Position numbers and translations under genes: made by a program. From DASUPK01 sp963795665 (GTDB taxonomy: Bacteria; Actinomycetota; Thermoleophilia; Solirubrobacterales; 70-9): DNA of 64,000 nt. The DNA lies in contig CAWCIP010000027.1 in NCBI GenBank assembly GCA_963795665.1, forward strand, positions 186,001 to 250,000. The letters are read 5' to 3'. How positions within the stretch are numbered: position 1 is the stretch's first letter; each line of letters opens with the position of its first letter. Shown here in pieces: positions 25,490 to 35,784 of the stretch. The notes beneath the pieces are model-generated. The model made no database searches. It had not been told where the DNA came from and saw only the letters and a list, made by a program, of their open reading frames with translations.

Positions 25490-28400
25490 CGGTGCTGATC
25501 GTTGTCGTCCTCGTCGTGCCGGGCATCCTGTTCGCCAGCTACCGCATTCAACGCGCCCGGGAAATGAAGAAGCGGCAGAACAAGGGCGCCGCCGATCACG
25601 GCGGAGGCGCCGGCTCGGCGGTCACCCGGCCACGTCAGCGACGGTGGGAGCTGCGCCGCCTGGGGTACCGGTACGCCGACGACACCGTTTTTGTGCACGG
25701 CACCGGGGTGTTCACCGGTGTGGTGATCGACACCAGCACCGATGAGTTCGCCACCGCGGGTGAGACCGGTGACACCGCAATGCTTCCCGTCGGGATCTAT
25801 CAGGCTCTGCTGGGTTTGTTCGACGGGGAAGAGGTCCGCTGCCACGAGCTGGTGCGGTACCGGCCGATCACCACCGACGGGTGGCTGGACCAGCTGCTGT
25901 CCAACGCCTGGCATCCCACCCGCATGTACACGATCTTGGCCGGGCAAGGTCGCCGATCACATCCTGCACTCGACACCGCAACGGATGTGGGCGTTGATCG
26001 TCCGCCTCGGCGACTGCCCACCCCCGACCGGCATCGATCCGTACGCCGAGGTCAGCGCCGCCGTACTGGGCGTCGCCGAGGACAAGCTGACCGCAGCTGA
26101 TCTGGCCTATTGGACGGCGTTCGCCGAGACCCTGCACGACGTGCTCGCCCCGCACGGCGCGGAACCGTTGACCCGCCGGGACCTGCTCTGGTTGATCCGC
26201 AAACCCGGGCACGGGCACCTGCCGGTCCCGGACGAACCGGTCACCCGCCGCCGACCGTGGCGCGGCGGGTTCTTCGAGCTGGCCGCCAGCATCCGCGGCC
26301 ACAACAGCGGGGGCGGCTTCATCGAGCTGCTGCAGCGGAACCCGCACACCGGCGCAGGACCAGACCAGCTACACCGCGACCCTGGTGGTCGCCGACGAAC
26401 CTCCCCGGCAGGTGTTCAACGCCCGCCGCGCCTGGTCGAAGAAGCTGGCCAGGCTCGCCGTTCCCGCCGAGATCTCCTGGCGTTACAGCCTGATCCCACC
26501 GAAACAGTGGAAACGCCTGGCGGACAGGGCCGTGGTGAACGTCGAGGACGAGAGCAAGGACCGGGCGAAGGCCGGCGCCGAACCGGACGACAGCTTCGAG
26601 GCCCGCCGTGACCAGGCCGCGCAGATCAAGGCCGACAACGCCGACGACGACCTGCAACCCGGCATGGTCGGCCGGTTGCGGCTGACCGTCTCCGCGCCGA
26701 CCCCGGCCGCGCTGGCCCGCGCCATCAAGGACGTCAAGGCCGCGATGGGCGACGTGACGATGGAAGTGCCCGCGCACGCCGCACTACCGCTGCTGCTCGA
26801 GCAGTTCCCCGGCGAGACCGTCGGCACCGATCTCGGGTCCTTGTCCGCGGGCCCGGCCGGTGGTCTTGGCCTGTGGTCGCGGTACTCGGATCTGTACCAA
26901 CCAGCCCTGGGCATGCTCGGATCCCACAACCAGGTCGGCGACCGCATCCAGGTCGAACGGGGCCGCGCACTGGGCTGGATCGGCATCCCCATCGGCTACG
27001 TGAAAAGCAACGGCACCGTCGTGCATTTCGACCCGCACGCCCAGATCGGCCGCGGCCACGGCGCCGGCATCGCGGTGCTCGGGCAATCCGGCGGTGGGAA
27101 GTCCAGCTTCGTGATCCTGATGTTCTTCTGGCTCAGCGAGTCCGGTGTCCGTTGCTCAGTGCTGGACCCGAAGATCGACTTCGCCGGGTTCGCCTACTAC
27201 ATCGCCTTCGGCCCCCAGGTGCTGGACCCGGCGTTCATGGCCGACGCGGACGCCGGCATCCTCGGCACCCCGGCCAGCCGGTTCCAACCCGTCAACCGCG
27301 AATTCTGGGACGACACCGAGATCGTCGACCTCGCCCGCGGTGCCCGGGGCAGCCAGGACCCCTGGCGGATCAACGACACCTTCGACGACGGCTACAGCTT
27401 GGCACTGGATCTCACCGACGTGTTGTTCACCGACCAGGCGCATCGCAGCATCGTCCGCAAGGCACTGCGGTCAATGTCCGCGGCCCACAAGGAGGCCACC
27501 GCCGCCGGCCGCAGCTTCACCTGCGGGTACGGAGATGCACTGTCCTACATCCGATCCGAACGGCAGGAACTCGAGGCGGACTACCAGAGCGCCCGCAAGT
27601 CGGGGGACACCAGCACCCTGCGGAACGCCCGTGACGAGTTCGACGAGGTCATCACCCGCCTGGAGAACGGGGAGCGGGTGCCGTTCCTGCGGCTGCTGCT
27701 GGGTAAGGGCACCGACCCGCAACCGAAGGACCGTCGGGAGCACAAACGCCGAGTGATCTACACGATGGCCGGGTTCACCTCCCCCGACCATCCGGAGAAC
27801 CCCGAGCTGTGGACCGACAAGGACCGCAACGCCTCCGCGGCGATGCTGTCGGTGTTGTCCCGGATGCGGCGGGACAACCTGAGCGGCCGGATGAGCACCA
27901 ACCCGGTGACCGGCGAACCCGGGATCCCGCCCACCGCATCGTTTGTCGACGAGGGCAACATGGTGACCGCCGATCCGGCCGGACGCGGATACCTGACCGT
28001 CAACTTGCGGCAGGGCCGGTCGCTGAACTCGGCCGTGTTCTTCATCGACCAGCAGGCCCGCGGCATGCAGGCGATCGAGAAACAGGCCAGCGCGGAGTCC
28101 GCCGAGGTCAACCAGTTCGCAACGGTGCTCGCGTTCAAGCAACGATCAAAAGGGGAGGCCCGGGCGGCGTTGGCCGCGTTGCGCAGCAGCGATGACAACG
28201 TGTCCAGCGCCGAAGTCGACGCCCTGGCCCGGAAACTGCAAGCCGAAGAGGTCGGCGGTCTGCTCCGCATCGGGGACTGCGGACTGCGCGATCCCGACTC
28301 CCGGGTCGCCGCCGTCACCATCGACCAGATGTTCCATGTGCTGCAACGGGCCGCCCAGACCAACCCGAAACTCAAAGCCGTCGACTGGGCGAATCCCGTG

Positions 28401-28562
28401 CCCGCCGACCCCTGGGACTGGGACATCAACCCCGAAGCGCTGCTGCGGGTGCGGACCAACATCGCAGCGGTCGCCGCGCACGCTGACGCGGACGCCGAAC
28501 CCGACGATGTCACCACGGGATACCAGGACGACGACGACGTCGAGGATGCCGCCCGTCGATGA
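25486..28562 (+). pseudogene. VirB4-family secretion ATPase, two frameshifts
   Basis: GTG 25486 overlaps the previous stop. The N-terminus has a membrane segment (LIVVVLVVPGILFASYRIQR). Frame changes are needed near 25945 (into KVADHILHSTPQRMWALIVR) and near 26340 (into DQTSYTATLVVADEPPRQVF). The rest, 26.38-28.56 kb, is one clean frame of over 700 residues with Walker A GQSGGGKSS (nt ~27081) and Walker B ASFVDEGN (~27945), then AVFFIDQQARGMQ. VirB4 ATPases power assembly of and transport through the conjugation channel. Total ~1,025 residues. The conserved frame outside the breaks suggests that the indels may be sequence errors. Confidence 0.75.
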
Positions 28563-28637
28563 GCACCTCGAGGCCGACCCCGCCGCCGACGGCGCCGACC
28601 GGGATTGGACAGAAGTACCGGTCGACGTGGGGTCTCG

Positions 28638-31298
28638 GTGACCCCGACGCCGCAGGTATGGGGGGTAGCGACCGCGCCCACCCCGGTTTCCACTGCGGTG
28701 AGATGTCTTCGGACCGCCGCCTCGATGCTGGTCGTCACCGTGACGGTTCTGCTGGGTGCGGCGGGAACCATGATGGCGTCCACCAGCTCCGCCAGCGCGG
28801 ACGTGCTGGGGATCTCCGATTCCGTCCAGGATTGGATCTGCGGCATCGTCAACCCGACCGAGCCGTGGGAAGGGGTCGGCGACGGCCCCGAAAGCTGGAT
28901 GAGCAACCGCAACCTCGCCGGCGCCAGGCAGATCCCGGCCATCCAGGTCGACGCCGCCGGGCGGGCCTTCAGCCCGGTCGCACCGGCCACCGATGTCATC
29001 CCCGACACCATGGACAAACTGCCGGCGCTCCCACCGGGCGACTACACGCTGTACGAGATCTCGGGGTTGCGGGGCTTGTCCTGGTGGACGATCCCACTGA
29101 ACGTCGACGGCAGCCGGAACTGCAACCTGTGGAACTACGTGTGGTCCCAGGCCGGGAACATGATCTTCACCGTCAGCAAGACCGCCCTGCAGATCACCAT
29201 CGCGATCAAAGAGGCCGCCGCCGCCGACGACCCGCTGAAGTTCCTGTACGACGAATCCGGCGGCGCGGTGGCCACCGTCTTCGCGGTCTTCTTCGTCCCG
29301 GTCGCCACCTTGATGTTCATCCTCGCCGGCATCTGGGCGGGCATCAATGCGTTGCGCCGCAAAGGCATCCGAGCGGCCCTCGGCGCGGCCGCAGTCGCCG
29401 CCGGCATCATCTCGCTGACCGGGTTCCTCTACACGGCGACCACCGGTGGGACCAACGGGTTCCGCAGCATCGCGGGAACAGTCGACACCGCGATCTCCCA
29501 GGTCAACGCCGTCGCGACCAACGCCCTGTTCGACGAGCTCGCCACTGGCAGCGGGGCCTGCATCCTGCCCGACGGCCCGGCCGACGCGATCCGCGGGCAA
29601 CGGCTCACCTCCTGCGTGCTGGCCGACGCCCTGGCCTACCGGCCATGGGCGATCGGCCAGTTCGGCGGCGCCGGCGCCGGGCCCATCCCGTTGCCCGGGG
29701 ATTGGACAGTTGTCACCCCGGGCGGAGACGGAGCCATCTCGATCGAGGCGCTGCGGGCGGAGAAGGCGCTGCCCTGCTACGTGGCAGCCGTGGGGGACTG
29801 CCAGGATCTGCGGACCTACCTCATCGCCCAGCACGGCGGAGTGCAGATCGGTAGCACCCTGTCCGGACAGAACGGGTACCTCAAGTGCGCGGCCGGTGCG
29901 ACGGCGGCCTTCACCGACTCCCCGGCGTGGATGCTGATCAAGAGCGCTGCCGAGGAGAGCGGTGAATCCACCGCCCCCCTGGTTCTGGCGCTGTCGTCGG
30001 CGTGCTCGCCGATGTACCGGGTGTTCCGGGCGTTGAGCGAGTCGAACGTCACCACCGCCCAGGCCTACGCCGGGGATGTCGGGATAGCCCGTGTCAATCA
30101 GGCGTTCTCATCGCTGATCGGTACGGCTGTCGCCGCCGTGCCGGTGCTGATCACCGGGATCATCACCATGGCGTGGATCGCGCTGACCTTCGCCCTCTAC
30201 ATCACCGGCCCGTTCAAGCTGGCCTTCGCGACCTACACCGGCAAAGCCAAAATGGCGAAGGAATGGGCCGGAGACCTGGTGCACGCCTGGGCATCCCGAC
30301 TGGCCTACGGAATCCTGCTGTCCCTGACCATCCTGATCATCGCCTGGATGCTCGCCTCCACCTTGTCGTTCGGGCTCCGCCTGGTCTGGTTGGGAGTCAT
30401 CCTTTTCTTCTTCTGGAAACTCGTGCAGAAGGTGCAGGAACTGATCCGCCCTGGCGCCGCGTCGATCGCACCCAACCTGGCCGGCGACGTTCAACGCCGC
30501 ACCGCCGGCGGCGCGAAGACCCTCACCCGCACCGCTGCCCGCACGACGGTCGGCGCCGGGGCGGGTGTCCTTGTCGCGGGTCAACGCCGCAGGATGATGG
30601 CCGCAGATCCCAGCCGCGGGCCGCTGCGTCGCACGGCCGGAACCCTGCTCACTCCGGTGTCGCTGCTCACCGGAGGCGTTCGTGGTGCCGTCCTCGGACC
30701 TCAGGACGCCCGCCGGCGGTCCTACAAGAACCTGGGTCGGGCCCAGCTCACCGCGGTCAAGGCCGCGAACGCTGCCAACGCCGGCGGCAGCGGGAAGAAG
30801 AAAGTCACCGGCCAGGCGGACACCGAATCGACGGCCACCGGTGCCGCCCGGGTCGCCCGCATCGCCGGAACCCCGAATCCGAAGGTCAGCAAGAACGGCA
30901 CCGCCCGGGACACAGCGACTGTCGGTCCTGTCCTGCCGCGGCGCCCGCCGCCAAACCCCGCCCGGGCAACCGGGCCGTCGATGCCCACCGGGCAGTCAAA
31001 CCAGCCGCCGCGCAACGGGTCCCCTGAGACGGTCGCGATCCCGCGTCCGGCGCCGCCGCAGACAGATCGGATCCCGCGGCCACTCGAGACGGTGGCGATC
31101 CCGCGTCCGGGCCCACCGCCGCAGACAGATCAGGTCCCACGGCCCGCCCCGACCCAGCGGATACCTCGACCCGCCCCGCCGGACCCATCCACCGCTGCCA
31201 CCGCCCGACCCTCCACACCCCCACCGGGTGCCGATCGAAACGACGACGACGCACCTGACCGCCGACCGTTGGAACCCGCCTCAGCCGGTCCGGAATGA
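28638..31298 (+). CDS. VirB6/TrbL-like polytopic membrane protein with Pro-rich tail
   Basis: About 886 residues from GTG 28638; a TTG at 28605 is an alternative. The N-terminal segment (AASMLVVTVTVLLGAAGTMM) is a signal or anchor. Several membrane spans follow (VFAVFFVPVATLMFILAGIW; AVPVLITGIITMAWIALTFA; LLSLTILIIAWMLASTLSFG). A long extracytoplasmic loop holds paired cysteines. The last ~300 residues are basic, then Pro-rich with IPRP repeats (ETVAIPRPAPPQTDRIPRPL). VirB6-like proteins form the inner-membrane channel of type IV systems. It begins 76 bases after the VirB4 stop and overlaps the next gene. Confidence 0.75.
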   Translation: MTPTPQVWGVATAPTPVSTAVRCLRTAASMLVVTVTVLLGAAGTMMASTSSASADVLGISDSVQDWICGIVNPTEPWEGVGDGPESWMSNRNLAGARQIPAIQVDAAGRAFSPVAPATDVIPDTMDKLPALPPGDYTLYEISGLRGLSWWTIPLNVDGSRNCNLWNYVWSQAGNMIFTVSKTALQITIAIKEAAAADDPLKFLYDESGGAVATVFAVFFVPVATLMFILAGIWAGINALRRKGIRAALGAAAVAAGIISLTGFLYTATTGGTNGFRSIAGTVDTAISQVNAVATNALFDELATGSGACILPDGPADAIRGQRLTSCVLADALAYRPWAIGQFGGAGAGPIPLPGDWTVVTPGGDGAISIEALRAEKALPCYVAAVGDCQDLRTYLIAQHGGVQIGSTLSGQNGYLKCAAGATAAFTDSPAWMLIKSAAEESGESTAPLVLALSSACSPMYRVFRALSESNVTTAQAYAGDVGIARVNQAFSSLIGTAVAAVPVLITGIITMAWIALTFALYITGPFKLAFATYTGKAKMAKEWAGDLVHAWASRLAYGILLSLTILIIAWMLASTLSFGLRLVWLGVILFFFWKLVQKVQELIRPGAASIAPNLAGDVQRRTAGGAKTLTRTAARTTVGAGAGVLVAGQRRRMMAADPSRGPLRRTAGTLLTPVSLLTGGVRGAVLGPQDARRRSYKNLGRAQLTAVKAANAANAGGSGKKKVTGQADTESTATGAARVARIAGTPNPKVSKNGTARDTATVGPVLPRRPPPNPARATGPSMPTGQSNQPPRNGSPETVAIPRPAPPQTDRIPRPLETVAIPRPGPPPQTDQVPRPAPTQRIPRPAPPDPSTAATARPSTPPPGADRNDDDAPDRRPLEPASAGPE

Positions 31299-31309
31299 AA
31301 GGACTCACG

Positions 31310-32272
31310 GTGAAACAGTTCCTCCGCCACACGTTCTCCCCGGTCGGTACCGCCGGTCGGCGTCGCCGCCGCCGACCCGCGGTGCTAACCGCTGCTGTGG
31401 TGTTGCTGTGGTGGTTGTACGTGGCGGTGGGTGCGAATCTGCCCTGGCTGCTGGCCGGGGTCGCCGCGGCCCTGACCGCGGTGTGGGTGACCCGGGCGCA
31501 CCCGCAGGTCGCTGTCTGCGCTCTAATCGCCCTCGTCACCGCCGCCGTTCCCGCCGTGGTGTGCGTGATCCTGATCGGCCAGCAGGTCATCGGCGCCGGC
31601 GACGTGGGTGCCGTGCTCACCGGGTACGTGCTTGCCGCACCGGTGCCAGCCCTCGTTGCCTGCGCGCTACGCCCCGCATTGATCAACGCCGGGCTGAACG
31701 CCCTGCTCGGCTCCACGGTGCTGCTGCTGGCAGCGGTCCCGTGCGTCGTTCTCGGGGACCACGGCGAAAGTGCGGTGGTGTTGATCGTTGCCCTGACCAG
31801 CGCGGTAGGGCTCATCTGGCACCGCCACCGACGAGCATCCGGAGCTCTGCTCGCGGCACTACCGGTGGTGAACGGTTGGACAGATCTGGGCTCCCGGGTG
31901 CTGCCCGACGGCTCCCGGGTTGATCGGCTTCTCGTCGGGCTCGGTCACGCAATCGCCTGCTCCGACTCGACGTCATCAGCAACCCCAGAACAGGGTGCTC
32001 TTGCCGCCGCCAGAACCGCGGCCGCTGCCGCGGCCGCGATCGGCCTGCCAGGTGCCCGGGTCCAACCCGTGGTTGTAACCGACAGGGAAACCGCAGGGTT
32101 GGAAAGGCATCTGGTCAACGACGGGAAAGTCGCGGCCTCGGTCATCGTGACCGGCCGGTACCACCTCGAGGACGTGACCCGGCTGGCCCCCCGCCGTTAC
32201 CGCAGCCACCGCCGCGCTGTGCTGACCGCGGCCCTGTTGCCCATTCCCGCGATGCGAGCCGCAGAACTATGA
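31310..32272 (+). CDS. Membrane protein of the transfer operon, unknown function
   Basis: 321 residues from GTG 31310 (AAAGGA 6 bases upstream; ATG 31295, overlapping the previous stop, is also possible). After a basic N-terminus come about six hydrophobic segments (VLTAAVVLLWWLYVAVGANL, LLAGVAAALTAVWV, VAVCALIALVTAAVPAVVCV, GSTVLLLAAVPCVV). A soluble C-terminal half is rich in Ala and has a conserved-looking QPVVVTDRETAG and VIVTGRYHLEDV. I do not recognise the family. Its stop overlaps the next ATG by four bases. Confidence 0.65.
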   Translation: MKQFLRHTFSPVGTAGRRRRRRPAVLTAAVVLLWWLYVAVGANLPWLLAGVAAALTAVWVTRAHPQVAVCALIALVTAAVPAVVCVILIGQQVIGAGDVGAVLTGYVLAAPVPALVACALRPALINAGLNALLGSTVLLLAAVPCVVLGDHGESAVVLIVALTSAVGLIWHRHRRASGALLAALPVVNGWTDLGSRVLPDGSRVDRLLVGLGHAIACSDSTSSATPEQGALAAARTAAAAAAAIGLPGARVQPVVVTDRETAGLERHLVNDGKVAASVIVTGRYHLEDVTRLAPRRYRSHRRAVLTAALLPIPAMRAAEL

Positions 32273-32775
32273 CAAGCCGTGACGAACACATGTCAGCCAC
32301 GAGCACCGCCGCCGGCCCGGAAACGCCACTGGCAGGGGATCTCGGCGACGACGCGCCGGCCGCGGTCGGCGTGCTCTGTCAAGCGGAATCCGCCGAGATC
32401 GGCATCAGCGGGGCCGGCACGGACCCCTTCGACGCCACCCTTGTTCTTTCCGGCACCGACACGCAGGGCATGGAAGTCGCCGTGTGGATGCGGCTCACTC
32501 CCACCACGATCAACGACCTCACCGAACAACTCGAGGAGGTTCTGCTCGCACAGCAGCAGACCTTGGGAATCTCCGGTCACGGCCCCACCGACCAGGACCA
32601 GAGCGCAGCCGCTGACGGCAGCGACGCGGATCCCGCGGAGGGACGGATCAAGCGCTTCTTCGACCCCATGGGGATCCGCCACCTGAAAGACCGATCCCCG
32701 CGCAGCACCGTCATTCTCGGCGTCGCCATCGCATCCCTGGTGGTCCTGGCCTTCATCCTGCAGCTGGTCCGCTGA
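32269..32775 (+). CDS. Tail-anchored small protein of the transfer operon
   Basis: 168 residues, ATG 32269 overlapping the previous stop. The acidic N-terminal part is soluble, with ATLVLSGTDTQGMEVAVWMR and TPTTINDLTEQLEEVLLAQQ. A single C-terminal membrane anchor (STVILGVAIASLVVLAFILQ) ends the protein. No family is recognised. The topology suggests a cytoplasmic domain held at the membrane next to the channel. Confidence 0.6.
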   Translation: MTSRDEHMSATSTAAGPETPLAGDLGDDAPAAVGVLCQAESAEIGISGAGTDPFDATLVLSGTDTQGMEVAVWMRLTPTTINDLTEQLEEVLLAQQQTLGISGHGPTDQDQSAAADGSDADPAEGRIKRFFDPMGIRHLKDRSPRSTVILGVAIASLVVLAFILQLVR

Positions 32776-32818
32776 TGACACTTCCTAGCTCGCTCGAGAG
32801 TTCGCGGTCGCTGGGTCG

Positions 32819-33022
32819 TTGTCGGGGTCGATTGTTTGGCTGATCCTGGCCTCCTCGATCAGCCTGGAGCAGGGACAAGATGCGGTGGCCGAGTGGGGGA
32901 GTGCAGCCACCCTGGTGGTCCTCGGCCTGCTGGTCCTGCTCGCCGTCGGGCGGGTCGCGTTGATCCCGCTACGGGCCGCCGGGTGCCGCGTGCGCCGCTG
33001 GGCGGTGAGGCGACTCCGATGA
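32819..33022 (+). CDS. Small membrane protein of the transfer operon
   Basis: 67 residues from TTG 32819: SIVWLILASSISLEQGQDAV, then LVVLGLLVLLAVGRVALIPL and a basic tail (CRVRRWAVRRLR). The start is uncertain: an ATG at 32775 overlapping the previous stop would fit the operon style but is out of frame, so an indel may hide a longer N-terminus. The stop overlaps the following ATG. Confidence 0.45.
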   Translation: MSGSIVWLILASSISLEQGQDAVAEWGSAATLVVLGLLVLLAVGRVALIPLRAAGCRVRRWAVRRLR

Positions 33023-33216
33023 AAACGCTGACCAGGGATGTCACGGCCGCGGCAGGCCTGACCGCGGCGGTGCTGGTGTCATTGATGATCGTCCGCGTCA
33101 CCGCATCCGAACCTGCGCTCACCCCCGCCGAAACAACGACAAGGGCTGCGTCACAAGCTCCGGCACCGGCGCCCGCCGTCGCGGCGACAAGACCTCAACT
33201 CATCATCACCCGCTGA
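33019..33216 (+). CDS. Signal-anchor protein, perhaps the N-terminus of the next gene
   Basis: 65 residues, ATG 33019 overlapping the previous stop. A single hydrophobic segment (AAAGLTAAVLVSLMIVRVTA) is followed by an Ala/Pro/Thr linker. The frame stops at 33216, and the next gene starts five bases later with a similar linker but no signal of its own. The pair probably encodes one exported protein split by an indel, or two coupled proteins. Confidence 0.5.
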   Translation: MKTLTRDVTAAAGLTAAVLVSLMIVRVTASEPALTPAETTTRAASQAPAPAPAVAATRPQLIITR

Positions 33217-33220
33217 TTCG

Positions 33221-33802
33221 TTGCCCGCGGCCCGCCCGCTGGGCACCCCACCACCCCAGCAGCCGCCGGCGCGGGCGTCGGCGACGCTGGTCCTGTCCAG
33301 TGGGGCTCCGGTCAACCCGCGCCTGGACCGCACCCCCAGAACCGCGCGGCCCGCGTCGACCGCATCGGTGACTGTTGCCCTGACAGCACCGCCGGACAAA
33401 GCGAACCCGCAGGTGTTCCGGGATCCTGCCGCGGTCGCGGCGGCGTGGCTGGCCGCGTTGTGCTGGTACGACTACCGCACCGGTCGAGACGACAACACCC
33501 GCCGCGCCGCCGCCTACGGGGACACCACAATGCCGCGGGGCCAGGACCCGTGGACGCTCGACCAACCGGCATGGGCCCACATCACCGCAACCCGAACGAG
33601 TTCGGCCTGCACCAACATCACCGCCACCGTGGACATGTCTTCCCGCAACGGCAGGGGCGAGGCAACGGTCACCCTGACCGCCACTCAAGTGCTGTCCGCC
33701 GCAGGCACCGCCTACCAATCCGTCCCCATCGACCTCACCCGCATCGTGCAACGAGATCCCGCCGGACACTGGCGGATCGGACGACCGGTCACAGCGAATT
33801 GA
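33221..33802 (+). CDS. Exported transfer-operon protein, NTF2/TcpC-like domain
   Basis: 193 residues from TTG 33221. A Pro/Ala-rich linker is followed by a domain with FRDPAAVAAAWLAALCWYDY, then MSSRNGRGEATVTLTATQVL and DPAGHWRIGRPV. Such a helix plus strands ending in a short WRI strand recalls NTF2-like extracytoplasmic domains. It lacks a signal, which the small gene just upstream supplies, so the two may be one protein. The TGA overlaps the TTG start of the hydrolase gene. Confidence 0.55.
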   Translation: MPAARPLGTPPPQQPPARASATLVLSSGAPVNPRLDRTPRTARPASTASVTVALTAPPDKANPQVFRDPAAVAAAWLAALCWYDYRTGRDDNTRRAAAYGDTTMPRGQDPWTLDQPAWAHITATRTSSACTNITATVDMSSRNGRGEATVTLTATQVLSAAGTAYQSVPIDLTRIVQRDPAGHWRIGRPVTAN

Positions 33803-35760
33803 GCATCAAACGCAAGGCAACCAAGATCGTGCTGCGGTGGGCGATCGGCGCCGCCGCCGGAATGCTGGTTTCCTGGCCGGTGCTCCTGGGCCTGGTCCTG
33901 CTCATGCTGGTCGTCATCATTCTGTCCAGCGCCGGAGGTCCGGCCGCGTTGGCCCCGCCGGCACCGGTCGCCAGCAGTTACAGCTGCACCATCAACCCTG
34001 CAGCAACACCACCACCAGCACGGGCCAGTTCCGGCACGGCGGTCACCTCGGCAGCGGCGCCCGCCGGGAACTACGCCGGCATCACCCTGAACGACCAGCA
34101 AATGAAGGTGGCCGGCACCATCACCGCTGTCACCAAGCAGATGCGCCTGACCCGCCGCGCCGCCGAGATCGCCCTCGCCGTCGCCATGCAGGAGTCCACC
34201 CTGAACCCCGATGCGGTGAACGGGCCCTGGGTCGGCCTGTTCCAACAAGCACCCGACCCCTCCAGTGGCCTCTACACCCAGTACGACCGAACCGACCCGG
34301 CCGGCGCCACCACGATGTTCCTGGAGCAGCTGGTCCGCCGAGTACCCGGATACGACACCGATCCCCGGCAGAACTACGAGCTCGGCGAAGTCGTCCAGGA
34401 ATCCCACGTTGGACAGAACGTCGCCAAGTGGCAGGACATGGGCAAGGCCCTCGCCGCGGTCCTCTACTCCGGCACCCCGCCACCCCAGGTCAACACCACC
34501 TGCAGCACCGACACCACCGGTGCGAGCACCGAATTCGACCCGGGCAACATCATCAGCGACGCGACCTTCTACAACGACTCCGCGTTCCCCGACGTCCCCG
34601 CCGTCCAGGCCGCCTTGGACAGAATCGGCGCCACCTGCACCGCACAGTCCTGCCTGCGCCGAGGCACGTACACACCCGGCGCGTACCAGCTGGCGTGGTG
34701 CAAGGACTGGGCCGGCCCAGCTGGCCCGCAGTCCTACGCGAGCATCCTGTTCCACCTCGGAAAGTCCTGCGGCATCAACCCGCAGGTCGCGATCGTGATC
34801 GTGCAGAAGGAAAGCCAAGGCCTCACCCGCCCCAACCCACCGGCAGCGCTCACCGGGTTCGGCTGCCCGGACACCGGCCCCGGTGGATCAGCGAACTGCG
34901 ACGCCAACAAGGCCGGCGTATGGGCGCAGACATTCGGCATGTTCCAGGCATTCGCCCGCCTCCATGTCGACCCCTCCAAGGTGAACTACCCGGAAGGGAG
35001 AACCAGCAACATCCTCTGGAACGTGGCCGAAACCGGCTGCGGCAGCGCACCAGTCACCATCAAGAACCGCGCCACCGCCACCCTGTACACCTACACCCCG
35101 TATCAGCCCAACGCCGCCAGCCTGGCCGCCTACCCCGGCGAAGGCGACAAGTGCAGCTCCTACGGGAACCGCAACTTCTTCCGCCTGTTCCAGTCCTACT
35201 TCGGCCCAACCGGCGGCGGCAAACCCACCAAGGTCTCCGTCTCCGCGAACGGCCCGGACGTCACCATCCCCAACAACGCCTACGTCACCCCAGCGCTGGC
35301 CGGGAAAACCATCAAAGCCCCCAACCCAGCCATCGCCAAAGGCCTCGCCGCCGGGTTCGCCGTCCTCGGCCTCCCGTATGTCTGGGGAGGCGGCGGCAGC
35401 GGCGCCGGCCCGAACAACGGCTGCGGCCGCGGCGGCGGCGACTACAACTCCTGCGGAACAGAAATCGGCTTCGACTGCTCCGGTCTCACCGCGTACGTCC
35501 TGGCCCAAGCCGGCTACCAGGCCCCCGACAACTCCGGTACCCAACGCGCCGGCGGCGTCCCCATCCCCTGGGACCAGGGACAACCAGGCGACATCGTCGG
35601 CTTCCCCGGCCACGTCGCGATCTACCTCGGCACCATCGACGGCCAGCGGTACATCCTGGAAGCCTCCTGGGTCGGCACACCGATCCACGTCGTCCCGCTC
35701 ACCCGGACCGACTACGACAACCAACTCCACCGCTATTGGACAGGTTCGAACTCGGCGTGA
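33799..35760 (+). CDS. Peptidoglycan hydrolase: lytic-transglycosylase-like part plus NlpC/P60 (VirB1 role)
   Basis: 653 residues from TTG 33799 (four-base overlap with the previous stop). A membrane anchor (PVLLGLVLLMLVVIILSSAG) is followed by an SLT-like region (EIALAVAMQESTLNP, VGLFQQ), a second SLT-like region (VAIVIVQKESQGL, WAQTFGMFQAF), and a C-terminal NlpC/P60 domain with catalytic FDCSGLTAYV and PGHVAIYLG. It would open the cell wall for the conjugation channel. It closes the operon. Two muramidase-like parts in one chain are unusual; the second lacks a clear full motif. Confidence 0.85.
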   Translation: MSIKRKATKIVLRWAIGAAAGMLVSWPVLLGLVLLMLVVIILSSAGGPAALAPPAPVASSYSCTINPAATPPPARASSGTAVTSAAAPAGNYAGITLNDQQMKVAGTITAVTKQMRLTRRAAEIALAVAMQESTLNPDAVNGPWVGLFQQAPDPSSGLYTQYDRTDPAGATTMFLEQLVRRVPGYDTDPRQNYELGEVVQESHVGQNVAKWQDMGKALAAVLYSGTPPPQVNTTCSTDTTGASTEFDPGNIISDATFYNDSAFPDVPAVQAALDRIGATCTAQSCLRRGTYTPGAYQLAWCKDWAGPAGPQSYASILFHLGKSCGINPQVAIVIVQKESQGLTRPNPPAALTGFGCPDTGPGGSANCDANKAGVWAQTFGMFQAFARLHVDPSKVNYPEGRTSNILWNVAETGCGSAPVTIKNRATATLYTYTPYQPNAASLAAYPGEGDKCSSYGNRNFFRLFQSYFGPTGGGKPTKVSVSANGPDVTIPNNAYVTPALAGKTIKAPNPAIAKGLAAGFAVLGLPYVWGGGGSGAGPNNGCGRGGGDYNSCGTEIGFDCSGLTAYVLAQAGYQAPDNSGTQRAGGVPIPWDQGQPGDIVGFPGHVAIYLGTIDGQRYILEASWVGTPIHVVPLTRTDYDNQLHRYWTGSNSA

Positions 35761-35784
35761 CTGGTTACAGAAATCGTCGGCAAG

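Noticed and set aside
28559..29854. 431-codon plus-strand frame whose ATG overlaps the VirB4 stop
   Set aside because: The overlap is attractive, but the translation soon becomes Arg/Gly/His-rich and is a shadow of the VirB6-like gene.
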